Assembly: GCF_001704415.2 (NCBI RefSeq)
Contig: NC_030823.1
Span: 71,176,458 to 71,240,457, forward strand
Length of the DNA: 64,000 nt
Direction of reading: 5' to 3'
DNA from: Capra hircus
Taxonomy: Eukaryota; Chordata; Mammalia; Artiodactyla; Bovidae
Shown here: piece by piece, positions 53,501-63,560 of the stretch
How the letters are laid out: every line of letters starts with the position of its first letter
How positions within the stretch are numbered: the stretch's first letter is position 1
Notes under the pieces: model-generated
Databases searched by the model: none
The model's input: the letters and a program-made list of their open reading frames with translations, nothing else
Told to the model about the DNA's origin: nothing
Program-made: the position numbers and the translations under genes

Positions 53501-53885
53501 ACAAAGCCACTGCATCACAGTTCACATGCAGTTCCACAGCCCCGAGCTCCTTCTGTGACCTCCATGTCTCCCCACCACACTGCACGCAAGACAGCCTCTT
53601 CCCTTCTCACAGTGGGATCACTGCAGGCAGCTTATTGGCCTGGAGCTTGGAGAAAGTTGTCAGTATTCACACCCTTTAGTTTAGAACAATCGTGGGAAGC
53701 CGCCCCACTGAGTGGTGGGAGAATCGTCACTGAGGCTCCCAGCACACAGGTCTGCTTTGTTGCTGCTGAATCCCTGCTAGCACCAGGCAGAGCCACCTTG
53801 GTCCTGAATGAAGTTAATTTCTGGTGTTTGACCTCTGAACTTTCCACTTCATGAAAAGAGATTATCTTTAAGGCAACACAAGTAG
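53501..53885. other. Non-repeat stretch, no gene seen
   Basis: Open frames on opposite strands (53555-53854 and 53632-53847) overlap each other and show no domain. Confidence 0.4.
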
Positions 53886-53889
53886 GTGT

Positions 53890-54160
53890 ATATTGATTAT
53901 TGCTTATGGGTCTGGCCCTGGGTTGTGTCCTTAAAATAGAGACAAGGATAAGACAGGCCAGAGGGAAGAGCTAAAAAGTCAATGCAAAAGGAAAAATGAA
54001 TAAGTGCTAATATGTCGAAGCAATTGTCATGAGATGTGGAAACAATTAATTTAGCTTGGAAATACATAGGAAGGCTTCTTGGAGGAGGGGGCATTTGAGT
54101 TGGGCCATGAAGGGATTCTCTGGACAGAAGATGAAGGACCAGACATTGCAGTCTGAGAAA
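53890..54160 (-). repeat. Possible L2-like relic
   Basis: The blocks tggccctgggttgtgtcctt, aaggcttcttggaggagggg, gcatttgagttgggccatga, agggattctctggacagaag resemble the reversed L2 region ('gaaggcttcacagaggaggtgacatttgagctgggtcttgaagg'). Confidence 0.5.
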
Positions 54161-56635
54161 AGCTAAGACAGAAAGTCTGTTCTTTCTCAAAAACCACTTC
54201 CCTAACCCCCATACTTCTGGGCAAAAACCCCAAAGCCAAGGATAATTGGGCAGGTAAATCCACTTCTTTAAGGAGATCGGGGAAGAGAACACATCTTGAG
54301 ATGTATTTTACCCCCAGAGTCTACGGACTTGGCAGTTAGAAGATGTGCATTTAATGTTTATGGACGAAAGAGAGAATGGACTGCCTTCCCCAAGGCCAGA
54401 TCACAACTGCATTTTTAGTGCTGAAAGCATGATCTGGGACCTTGCTGACCTCTTTGTGATAAGGGCTGGGAACTTCCAAACTTGTGCCTGGTCCTATTGC
54501 TATCTTTGCTTTGGCCTCTAGGAGACTCAGAACTAGACCGATGGCATCTTAGAACCTTCTGGTCAGCTTTCCCCTGTATCTCATTTGCTACCTTTGTTTC
54601 CCTTCTGTCCTCATTTTCTTGCTAATGTTATCATTTATCGTGTGTTTTACACATCTAAAAATGCACCTAGGAATCTGTTGGTTTTGAACTGAGTTGGGGA
54701 GAGAATTTTTCAAGGTGAATGAAATAAATTGGCTAACATGGGAGGAAATCTAAGTAAAAGATTACTGCCTACATAGGAGCAGTCCTCCTGAGGGAGAAGG
54801 CGGGCGAGAAGCATGCAGGGAGCTCTCTGAACAGGTGTCGGGGTAGCCGGGCAGAAGGGAGGCCTGTTCTGTGGTTGGGGTGCAGAGGGAGGAGACCGTT
54901 CACAGTTTCTCCGAGGCCTTGGCACTGAGGCGCAGACTTGCAGATTCCTGTTCATGTGCAGCTCTCAGAATCCTTAGTGAACTTAAGACAGAAGCATGAG
55001 GGCCCCAGGCATTAGGAGCAAATGCTTCAGGAAAGCAAAGCTGAGTCTTCTGAAAAAAAAAAAAAAAAAGGAAGCTGGATTATTTATGGCAGCAGCAGCC
55101 GGTTTGGACATCACCTCCTGCTTCCTTCAGTACTGTTTTTGGGAGAATGGACAGCCAAGGCTGTGGAGGAAGATGGCAAGTCAATGTAGGTCTTGCAGCA
55201 AGAATTCCCTCGCCATATGGCAAAGGACAGATTCCGGGTCAAACAGATATAGAAAGAGCAGGAAGACACTCTCTCTTTCTCTCTTTCCCCGCCCCCACAA
55301 CCATCCCTCCCCATTTCTGCTGGGAGAGGTTTGGGCCCTCTCTTTCCATTCTCTCTCTAAGCTCTTAGCCCATCAGACTTCTGCTTTCAAGTATCAGGAG
55401 GTGTCAGGAAGCAGCCCCTGAGAAGGTGTTGATTTGATGTGGAAACCCATCAAAGTTTTCACTGAGGACCACCCTGGCCTTGGTTCTACATGTAGCTCAC
55501 AGAAGTCCTGCTTGTATTCGTGAGCTGTAGTTTGGATGAACCTCGCTCTGGTTGCAGGAGCATAGCCGTGCTCCTTTCTTGGATCCTAGAGACAGAAGTT
55601 GAAGGATTTGAATGGTAGAGCTCTTTTGGGGTGATCACTTTGTGCTTGTCTGTGCTGTTTGTGGGCTGAGGGGACACGGGGTAAGCCAGGCAGGCAAAGG
55701 CCCAGCCTGTCCCAGTCACAAGCTGGCGAGGACTTCAGTAAGTGACCACAGAGCTTCAGGAGTGCTCCGACAAGTACTGTTGGATGATAAGGAGACATAA
55801 GAGAGAGACACTCAGCGCAGCTCTGAGTCCAAAGGAAATGACGTCTGAACTAGAACCGGAAGGTAGGGGCTGGTAAATTCAAGAGGGGGAAGAAAAGCGA
55901 CTCAGGCCAAAGGAACAGCATGTAAGGCATCTCAGAGGCTACTGGAAGCCTAGCATGATTGCTGGGAAAAGCAGCATAAAAAGGGCCAGGTGAGATGTGA
56001 GCCAGGGCTAGGACTAAAGCAAACACCCCTTACAGGCTGAGATCTAAGAATGGGAGTGTGGTCTGGGGAGACAGTGGGGAGCCAGGCCTGGGCCCTGAAG
56101 GGGCCCCTCCAGCTCCCCAAGGTTTTAAGATTCATACACATCTTAGCAGAGGCCCAGGCAGCAGCTCCAGTGTGAGGGCCCAGCAAGATTTCTGACTTGC
56201 CAGTGTGATGGCATTTGCATCAACCATAGTGTCTGACCTCCTCACCCTTGCACTTGGAGGGGTCAGGGGCTAGCTGGCTTGGCTAGGAGTGGACTAGGGA
56301 TGACCTCCATGGGCCAAGAACGGGAGCTACCAAAATAAAGTGAGGCTCTGGGACCAGAGAAGAGACAGAGCTAGTGCCTCTGCGGAAGAGCAGAATCCAG
56401 GAGGGGCCGGATGGGCTGGCACTTTGAAGGGAAGCAGGTTGGACTCCTGGAGCAGAGGGCAGGGGCCTCGTGATGACCGTGCTCATCCTCAGTTGCTGCA
56501 GGAATGAACGTGGGCTGGCCTGGATTACAGGGAGTGAAGATACAGCTTTCCCGTTCCTGATCACTCTGGATCCCTGGCCAACTCTGTTGAGCTCCCTTGT
56601 CTTAACGTGGGATCCATGAGGGCAGGGTTTGTGCA
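54161..56635. other. Long non-repeat stretch, no gene seen
   Basis: This is 2.5 kb. A run of 17 A lies at 55053-55069 with no recognisable retroelement on its left. L2-like words may occur around 55915-56000 (gaacagcatgtaaggcatct). Open frames up to 141 codons have no domain. Confidence 0.4.
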
Positions 56636-56639
56636 AAGC

Positions 56640-56815
56640 AGCAGGTGTGACAAACGAGCCTGCGTTGGAGGCCAGGCAGACCTGAGCACGAATCCCAGCC
56701 TTGCCACTTACTAACCTGATTTTGTTAGGCAGAAGCCGTAACCAATCTGAGCTTCATCTTCTGTGAAACGAGGATAAGCATATTTATGCCACAGGGTGTT
56801 CAGGAGGACTAACTT
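56640..56815 (+). repeat. MIR SINE relic
   Basis: Ordered landmarks: gcctgcgttggaggccaggc, gcacgaatcccagccttgcc, acttactaacctgattttgt, tgagcttcatcttctgtgaa, acgaggataagcatatttat, cacagggtgttcaggaggac. It is well ordered but diverged. Confidence 0.8.
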
Positions 56816-56952
56816 GCACAGTGGCCATGCAGCACAGAGTCCATTTTCTCCCTGTGGGTGCTCGCTGAACAGTTTCTGCAGTCTCTCTCCAGCTCCGTGT
56901 GGGAGAGCTGCTAGGCTGGGAAGGGCCTGTACAGCTGTTGGATCAATTGATT

Positions 56953-56976
56953 CATCCATCCATCCATCCATCCATC
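56953..56976. repeat. (CATC)6 microsatellite
   Basis: Six perfect CATC units. Confidence 0.95.
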
Positions 56977-57181
56977 TCTAGCTTCCTTAATGTATGTGTG
57001 TTTATTTCTATCTCTATGTCTGTATTTTAAACTAATAGAATTGTGGCTCTGATCCTTAGTTACCTTAGCTTCATGATGTCACCATCATCACCAGCGGTCT
57101 ATCTTAAAACTCTGTTAATTTGCTAAAGCTGCCATAATAAAGTACCACAGACAGGGTGGCTTAAAGAGCAGGCATTTACGG

Positions 57182-57315
57182 GGGACTTCCCTGGTAGTCC
57201 AGTGGTTAAGACTCCACACTTCCACTTCAGGTGGTGTGGGTTCAATCCCTCGTTGGGGAACTAAGATCTCACAATAGACTACATGGCATGATCAAAAAAT
57301 ATAAAAATTAAACAA
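57182..57315 (+). mobile_element. CHR-type SINE inside MLT1
   Basis: The head gacttccctggtagtccagt, ggttaagactccacacttcc, gggttcaatccctcgttggg and a body ending in an A-rich tail (aatataaaaattaaacaata). Only a weak target duplication is seen (gcatt on each side). Confidence 0.92.
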
Positions 57316-57405
57316 TAAGCATTCATTGTTGCACAGTCTCAAGGATTTGAATTCTGAGATTAAGGTATCAGCAGGATTGGTTCCTTCTGAATGCTGAGAG
57401 GGAAC

Positions 57406-57416
57406 GTCTGCTCCAG
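57406..57416. repeat. Target-site duplication, left copy
   Basis: The 11-bp word gtctgctccag recurs exactly at 57620-57630. Confidence 0.92.
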
Positions 57417-57619
57417 TTTCCCTGGTGGCTCAGGGGGTAAAGAATCCACCCACTGATGCAGGAGTTCGATCCCTGGGTCAGGAAGGTCCCCTGGAGAAGG
57501 AAATGGCACCCCACTCCAGTATTCTTGCCTGGAGAATCCCATGGACAGAGGAGCCTGGCGGACTATAGTCCACGGGGTCGCCACGAGTCGGACATTGAGA
57601 CTAAGCATGCACGGGGAGT
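57417..57619 (+). mobile_element. Bov-tA SINE, full length, inside MLT1
   Basis: Head tttccctggtggctcagggg, B-box region gagttcgatccctgggtcag, body cccactccagtattcttgcc, tail gtcggacattgagactaagc. Exact 11-bp TSDs bracket it. Confidence 0.97.
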
Positions 57620-57630
57620 GTCTGCTCCAG
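57620..57630. repeat. Target-site duplication, right copy
   Basis: This is an exact copy of the 11-bp word at 57406-57416. Confidence 0.92.
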
Positions 57631-57925
57631 GCCTGTCCCCTGGCTTCCGGTGGTTTGTGGAATTCTTTGGCATTCCTTGGCTTCTGCTGTGTCACTGTGA
57701 TATTCACGGGGCAGCCTCCCTTTGTGCGTGTCTATCTCTATGTCCAAGTATCCCCTTTTTATCAGGACAGCTGTCATACTGAATTAGGGGCTCAGCCTCC
57801 TCTAGTACGACCTCATCTTAACTGCTCACATCTGCAGTGACACTGCTTCCACTTCCATTCTGAGTGCTGGGCATTAGGACTTGAACAGATGCATTTTGGA
57901 GGACAAAATTCAACCCATAACGTCT

Positions 57926-58679
57926 CCCACTCTCTTATCCAGCTGCCTGCGCACTTGTGACCTGGCTGTGTAGGGTCATGGCCACACAGTGAGGTGGGGT
58001 TTGGGGGATTTGAGTCAAATGAGGACCTAGAACCTGAATCCACAATGTTGACTTGCTAGGACTTAAAACGTAAGTGGTTAATGCTATCTCTTGGAATGCC
58101 TCATCTTGAGTTATTTATAGCTGTCTCCAATTTGCAAAAGAAAGAAAAGAACTAGGGTTCCCTTAGTCCACAGACCCCTCCCAGGTACTATAACCTCTGA
58201 TCTAGGGTCTCAAACACAGATCTCACCCTCCACCCTGCCCCGGCCTTGTCCTTCCTTCCAAGGAAATGAGATTTGTGCTGGTGGGAGGAGTTTGGAGACT
58301 GGTAAAGTAACCAAGTTGAGACTTTTCATTTTGGAATTGGGAATCTGGATGTTGCAACAAGACCAAATGTTCTGGCCTTGCAGGAAACCTTCACACAGAG
58401 CAGCCTGATCCCATTCAAATCCCTGCTGGTTTCAGCCTGCAGCCTCAGTGCTGTGCCCGAATGGGTGAGTGCAGGCGGGAATGAGTGAGAGGGCCCTTCC
58501 TCTCGGTGAAGTCCAGTAAGCCTGCAGGAGTAAGGGAACTCCATCTAATTGGAGTGGTCAGCAAGTATAAAGGGTTAACTTGTGATGCCTGTAAATATGA
58601 AAGCTGTTTATCAATTGTAACTATGTCAATGGACGATCTAGGGATGATTACTCTTTCATTAAACATCCAGGCACAGTAA
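57926..58679. other. Non-repeat stretch, no gene seen
   Basis: No repeat family or coding signature was recognised. Confidence 0.4.
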
Positions 58680-59346
58680 AACTCAACATTCAGAAAACTA
58701 AGATCATGGCATCTGGTCCCATCACTTCATGGCATATAGATGGGGAAACAATGAAAACAGTGACAGACTTTCTTTTCTTAGGCTCCAAAATCACTGCAGA
58801 TGGTGACTGAAACCATGAAATTAAAAGACATTTGCTCCTTGGAAGAAAAGCTATGACCAACCTAGACATATTAAAAAGCAGAGACATTACTTTGCCAACA
58901 AAGGTCCATCTAGTCAAGGCTATGGTTTTTCCAAGAGTCATGTATGGATGTGAGAGTTGGACCATAAAGCAAGCTGAGTGCCGAAGATTGATGCTTTTGA
59001 ACTGTGGTGTTGGAGAAGCCTCTTGAGAGTCCCTTGGCCAGCAAGGAGATCCAACCAGTCCATCCTAAAGGAAATAAGTCCTGAATATTCATTGGAAAGA
59101 CTGATGCTAAAGCTTAAACTCTAATATTTTGGCCACCTGATGTGAAGAGCTGACTCATTGGAAAAGACCCTGATGCTGGGAAAGATTGAAAGTGGGAGAA
59201 GGGGATGACAGAGGATGAGATGGTTGGATGGCATCACAGACTCAATGGACATGAGTTTGAGCTAGCTCCAGGAGTTGGTGATGGACAGGGAGGCCTGGTG
59301 TGCTGCAGTCCATGCGGATACGACTGAGTGACTGGACTGAACTGAA
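58680..59346 (+). mobile_element. BovB LINE, 5'-truncated, decayed
   Basis: Sense BovB from aactcaacattcagaaaact to the terminal gactggactgaactgaac. The reading frame is broken: TGC has become TGA at 58808-58810, a codon is lost at LDILKSRD, and a frameshift follows AECRR. It is more diverged than the copies at 21292 and 46201. No target-site duplication was found. Confidence 0.95.
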
Positions 59347-59689
59347 CAGAAAAGATGTCTCTTACTTTAGAGGCTCAGGACTCCTAGACAGTGACAGTTT
59401 TTGTAGGTGGAGGAAACTGTGGGTCCTCATATATGACATGCGCTCTGGGTGCTACAGGGCATGGAGGCCTCTGTACCATGCCTCACTGCAGGCAGGGGCA
59501 TAGCTCTGCAGCTTCCGTCGGCTTCAGGCTAATGTGGTCTCAGTGTCAGACTCTTGGGAGCTCACAGGAGGTCCACAGCCTTCCCACCTATCTCCCCATC
59601 ATTGTGCATGCAGAGCTCACCTCTGTAGAACTCTACTGGTTGGGAAATCCCTTCTCTTGGGACCAATACCCCTTGGTCTTTTCCAAAGA
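59347..59689. other. Non-repeat spacer between two BovB fragments
   Basis: This is 340 bp with no recognised repeat or gene. Open frames crossing into the right-hand BovB are accidental. Confidence 0.4.
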
Positions 59690-60200
59690 CACTTGCTCCT
59701 TGGAAGGAAAGCTGACAAATCTAGACCACATATCAAAAAGCAGAGACATCACTTTGCCAACAAAGGTCTATATAGTCGAAGCTGTGGTTTTTCCAATAGT
59801 CATATACAGGTGTGAGAGTTGGACCATAAAGAAGGCTGAGTGATGAATTGATGCTTTCTAATTGTGGTTCTGGAGAAGACTCTGGAGAGTCCTTTGTACT
59901 GCAAGGAAATCAAACCAGTCAATCCTAAAGGAAATCAGTCTTGAACATTCATTGGAAGCATTGATGCTGAAGCTCCAATGCTTGTCCACATGATGAGAAG
60001 AGCCAATTCATTGGAAAAGACCCTGATTGGAAAGACTGAGGCAAGAGGAGAAGGGGATGGACAAAGGATGAGAGGATTGGATGACATCAATGAACATAAG
60101 TTTGCACAATCTCTGAGAGATGGTGAAGGACAGGGAAGCCTGGTGTGGTGCAGTATCGGGTTGCAAAGAGTTGCACATGACTGAGCTACTGAACAACAAC
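59690..60200 (+). mobile_element. BovB LINE, 5'-truncated, decayed
   Basis: Sense BovB from cacttgctccttggaaggaa to catgactgagctactgaaca. It has many substitutions and small deletions, including a stop (TGA) after the KKAE segment at about 59841. It repeats the region covered by the 58680-59346 copy, so the two are separate insertions or a duplication, not one split element. Confidence 0.94.
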
Positions 60201-60330
60201 TCAGCATCCTCTCAAGAGTCCTGGCTCTTTCCTCAGAGAACCACAGTGGACTTTAAGTTCTTCCAAGGGAGCAGATGCTGACTTTTTAAGTCTTGAGAGA
60301 TAGCGTCTACTTGACTCCCAGACAACAACC

Positions 60331-60358
<28 letters not shown>
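60331..60358. repeat. T28 homopolymer without an obvious parent element
   Basis: Twenty-eight T in a row. No SINE or LINE 3' end could be recognised to its right, so it may be the reversed poly-A of an unrecognised insertion or an expanded simple repeat. Confidence 0.9.
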
Positions 60359-60361
<3 letters not shown>

Positions 60362-60532
60362 AATGCCTGCTACTACTCACTGCACAAATTTGAAATGAAG
60401 TCCAATGCTTCATTGGGAAAAAAAATTTTTTTAAACAAGGGTGAACAAGAAAAGGAGTGAAATAGGTGAGGGTAACCAGAAACACTTCCTGATACCCTCA
60501 CACCCTCTTGGTGTGCGTCCGTGTAAGAATGT

Positions 60533-60840
60533 TGTGTTCATTCATTCAAAAGACAGTTGCTGAGCTCCTGCCAGGGGCCTGGGACTGTGCTCAGCCCTGT
60601 GGCAGATGCTGAGATGAATCAACCATGAACTCTGCTCTGAGGGGCTGATGAATAGTAGAGGAACACGGATTTCTACACAGAAGACTAATTCAGGGTGGAA
60701 AGCGTTGTTTATAATTAGAGCAGAGCGGAGGTGGGGCTGTGTTCAGAGAAGAGTTGAGTACTTCCTGGAGGCAGTGGCATTTTCCTCAGGCCTTTGCTGC
60801 AGGGCTTAGATCTGAGCCAGTGGAAACGGGCTTGAGGGAA
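60533..60840 (-). repeat. L2 LINE 3' relic
   Basis: It starts with the reversed L2 tail ttcattcattcaaaagacag, then tgctgagctcctgccagggg, ctgggactgtgctcagccct, ctctgctctgaggggctgat, cctggaggcagtggcatttt. Confidence 0.65.
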
Positions 60841-61975
60841 GGAGAGAACAGTCCAGTCTGAGGGCAGCATGAACTGGAGTGGGGCGGATGGTGGGCACTT
60901 GGCATGGAGTCCTTCTTTGCCTGGAGATTAAGGGCTGTAGTGAACACACATGACGCTGCCCCAGGTATTGTGCTGTGTCCATGTGTCTGTACCTTGTGCA
61001 TCATGCCCGTTCTCACCATGTGCCCCAATCACACACCTGTACCATAGCCCGACCACACTTCAGAATGGGTACAAGGCCAAAAGGAAGGCCTCGGCAGCAA
61101 CTCTGAAAATTGTGTCTGCTTGAACAGATTCATCTGACATTTGCAGGGACCTCAGGGAAGGCCCCTTTTATTTATTCTGTCTCCAGCACCAGATGCATTG
61201 ATTGCCCTTTAATAGGTTCCGAAGGGGAAAGAATGACCAGACTGTAGGAGTTTTCACCTTTGTTAGCATGGAAGGGTTTATTAGAAGATGCTCGTGTGGA
61301 CAGGCCACATCTAGATTGCACAGCCCGCCCCCATGTCCAGGTGTGAACCCAGCTGCCTGGAGAAGATGATCAGTTTTCCCCTGCATGGCCAGTGGCTTCC
61401 TGGATGATCACTCACACCTGAGATCTCTGCCAAGAACTCAGATCGGGCAGCCACTTCACTGTCCACGTAAAACACAGTGAGGGGGAGTGGAACAGAGCTG
61501 GGCTGGGGTTTTACTGCCAGTAATTGCTTGTGCTGTCCCTCTCCTTGAACAATTCTTGATGTAAATGCGCTCTTTGGGAGCAGAGTCTGGGACAAGCCAG
61601 AGTGATGCCCACCACCTCATTATGAGTTGACCCTCTGCATGCCTGGTGGTTAAGATCTTTTGCTTCTGAGTCCGGGGAGCACAGGGATGGCCACCTCACT
61701 TTGGAGCTGGGGTGGGGGCCCTGCTTGGCCACTGATTGCCTGGCATCCCCTCCTGTCCCCTCTGCCCTTGCCTGTACCTCCCAGACTCCCCTGGGATGTT
61801 GGTCCATCAACAGTGTATAATGGAAAGTGGACCTCGGTGTACCCGTCCCTGCACGTATTCCCTTCCCTCTCCCCCCGGACTGCTGTTCTCCATGACCTTG
61901 AATTCCCAGAGAGCAGAGACTATCCTATCTGCCTCACACCCAACCTTCTCTGTGGTTCTGACATCACTTGGGTTT
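60841..61975. other. Non-repeat stretch, no gene seen
   Basis: No convincing repeat family or coding signature was recognised. A short CHR-like word (gcctggtggttaagatcttt, about 61641-61660) is too short to call. Confidence 0.4.
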
Positions 61976-62497
61976 AGTTGTTGTTCAGTAGTTAAGTCTA
62001 GACCAACTCTTTGCGACCCCATGGACAGCAGCACCCCAGGCTCCTGTCCTCCCTATCTCCTGGACTTTTTTCAAACTCATGTCCTTTGAGTCAGTGATGC
62101 TAGCTAACCATCAGATCCTCCGCTGCCCCCTTCTCCTTTTGCCTTTAATCTTTCCCGGCATCAGGGTCTTTTCTGATGAGTCAGCTCTTCACATCAGGTG
62201 GTCAAAGTGTTGGAGCTTCATCATCAGTGCTTCCAATGAATATTCAGGACTGATTTCCTTTAGGATTGACAGGTTTGATCTTTCTGTCCAAGGGACTCTC
62301 AAGAGTCTTCTCCAACAACACAGTTCAAAAGCATTGATTCTTTGGTGTTCAGCCTTCCTTATGATCTGACTTTCACATCTGTACATGACTACTGGAAAAG
62401 CCATAGCTTTGACTATATGGACCTTTGATGGCAAAGTGATGTCTGTGCTTTGTAATATGTTGTCTAGGTTTGTCATAGGTTTCTCTCCAAGGCCTAC
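61976..62497 (-). mobile_element. BovB LINE, 5'-truncated
   Basis: The reversed BovB 3' end, from ttgttgttcagtagttaagt and gaccccatggacagcagcac, through aggactgatttcctttagga and agttcaaaagcattgattct, to ggtttctctccaaggcctac. Minus-strand remnants of the reverse transcriptase (for example MAFPVVMYRCESQIIRKAEH) are interrupted. It is an older copy. Confidence 0.94.
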
Positions 62498-62559
62498 TCA
62501 TCAAATGGGAGGTAATAGAGCAGGAGGCACCAATCAGGGAACCCCCCACCACCACCACG

Positions 62560-62712
62560 ACCCATGCGCAGACTCCTCTATTAGTGCTGATATGTCCTTG
62601 AGCCTCAGTCTTCTCATCTGTGAAATAGAAACAATCGCACCACCTGGGTAGTGTGGTGAGAATTTAGCCACTAGGCTTAGCATGTATCATTAGTAAGCAC
62701 TCTTGTTGCCTT
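62560..62712 (+). repeat. MIR SINE relic
   Basis: Landmarks: ccttgagcctcagtcttctc, atctgtgaaatagaaacaat, ggtagtgtggtgagaattta, gcatgtatcattagtaagca. Confidence 0.75.
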
Positions 62713-62769
62713 CTGCCTTCATGATAACACGGATGGTCTGAGACTTGGGAGAGCTGAGTGGTCCCCAGT

Positions 62770-62925
62770 TCAGGCTGATATTTCCTGGCTACAGGACCTG
62801 GAGGAAACCACTCCATCTCACCTGGGGCCCAGGTCTCCGGATTTGAATCTGTTTCTTCATCTGTGACACAGAGAACCTGAACAAAGTGATATGTGAGGTT
62901 CTTTCCAGACCTGACAGTTTGTGGT
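62770..62925 (+). repeat. MIR-family relic
   Basis: Landmarks: gaggaaaccactccatctca, gtttcttcatctgtgacaca, aggttctttccagacctgac, agtttgtggttct. The last blocks resemble a THER/MIR-like variant ('gtcccttccagctctgacattctatgattct'). Confidence 0.5.
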
Positions 62926-63375
62926 TCTAATTAGATCATTAGGCACCAACCACCCACGTTCTGAGTCACCAGCCATGGCTCACAAATCCCAAGTAGAAGC
63001 TAAAGCAAAGGTCATTTTTATTTGACTTTCAGACATTTTGCTTATCTTACGATAGATTTTACTTTGTCTACATGGCACTTTGCTCAGGCAAATACTAAAG
63101 GCTGTTTGCTTTGTTTATATCCCCTCAATACATCAGTGACTTCGAGTAAGGACAGGTGACATCTTGCCCTCTGGGGAATGTTCTCCACCTGACACTGCCC
63201 TGGCTGTGAACAATGGTGTCTGAATTTCATGAAGCTGATAGCGGCCAAGGCTGAGTGCATCTGGAAGAGGCATCCCCTCTTCCTTTGCTACAGAGGGCTT
63301 CCTGGAACAGAGGAGATTTCAGGATGAATGAAAACAGTGACAGTGATGAGTAGAATTAATTGCCAAAAAGACAGG
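62926..63375. other. Non-repeat stretch, no gene seen
   Basis: No repeat family or coding signature was recognised. Confidence 0.4.
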
Positions 63376-63379
63376 AACT

Positions 63380-63560
63380 GGGCCCAGTTCTCTGGATTTG
63401 AATCTCTGTTACACTGAACCTCACCAAGTCCCGGTTTCTTCATCTGTAAAATGGGGTTAGCGATGGAACCTTCGTTAGCAGTACTGAAAGGATTAAATCA
63501 AATACAATATACAAAGAGTAAAAGCAGTAAGCATTCAGTAATGCTGCTGCTGATTATGAG
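63380..63560 (+). repeat. MIR SINE relic, near complete 3' half
   Basis: Landmarks: tctctggatttgaatctctg, cccggtttcttcatctgtaa, aatggggttagcgatggaac, gaaaggattaaatcaaatac, agcagtaagcattcagtaat. Confidence 0.82.

Larger units (their letters stand above)
57105..57925 (-). mobile_element. MLT1-type (ERVL-MaLR) LTR, split by two SINEs
   Basis: Segments 57105-57181, 57316-57416 and 57631-57925 join into one MLT1 LTR. On the + strand: tttgctaaagctgccataat, aaagtaccacagacagggtg, gcttaaagagcaggcattt, SINE, tctcaaggatttgaattctg, aggtatcagcaggattggtt, SINE, cagctgtcatactgaattag, cgacctcatcttaactgctc, ggcattaggacttgaacaga, aaaattcaacccataacg. The reversed LTR start and end blocks are in place. It is a solo LTR with no internal genes. 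Confidence 0.85.

Noticed and set aside
56949..56980. A protein-coding SIDSSIHPSIHL-type repeat
   Set aside because: It is the translation of the (CATC)6 microsatellite.
61641..61690. A further CHR SINE head
   Set aside because: Only about 20 bases resemble CHR (gcctggtggttaagatcttt) and no body follows, so it is too short to support.
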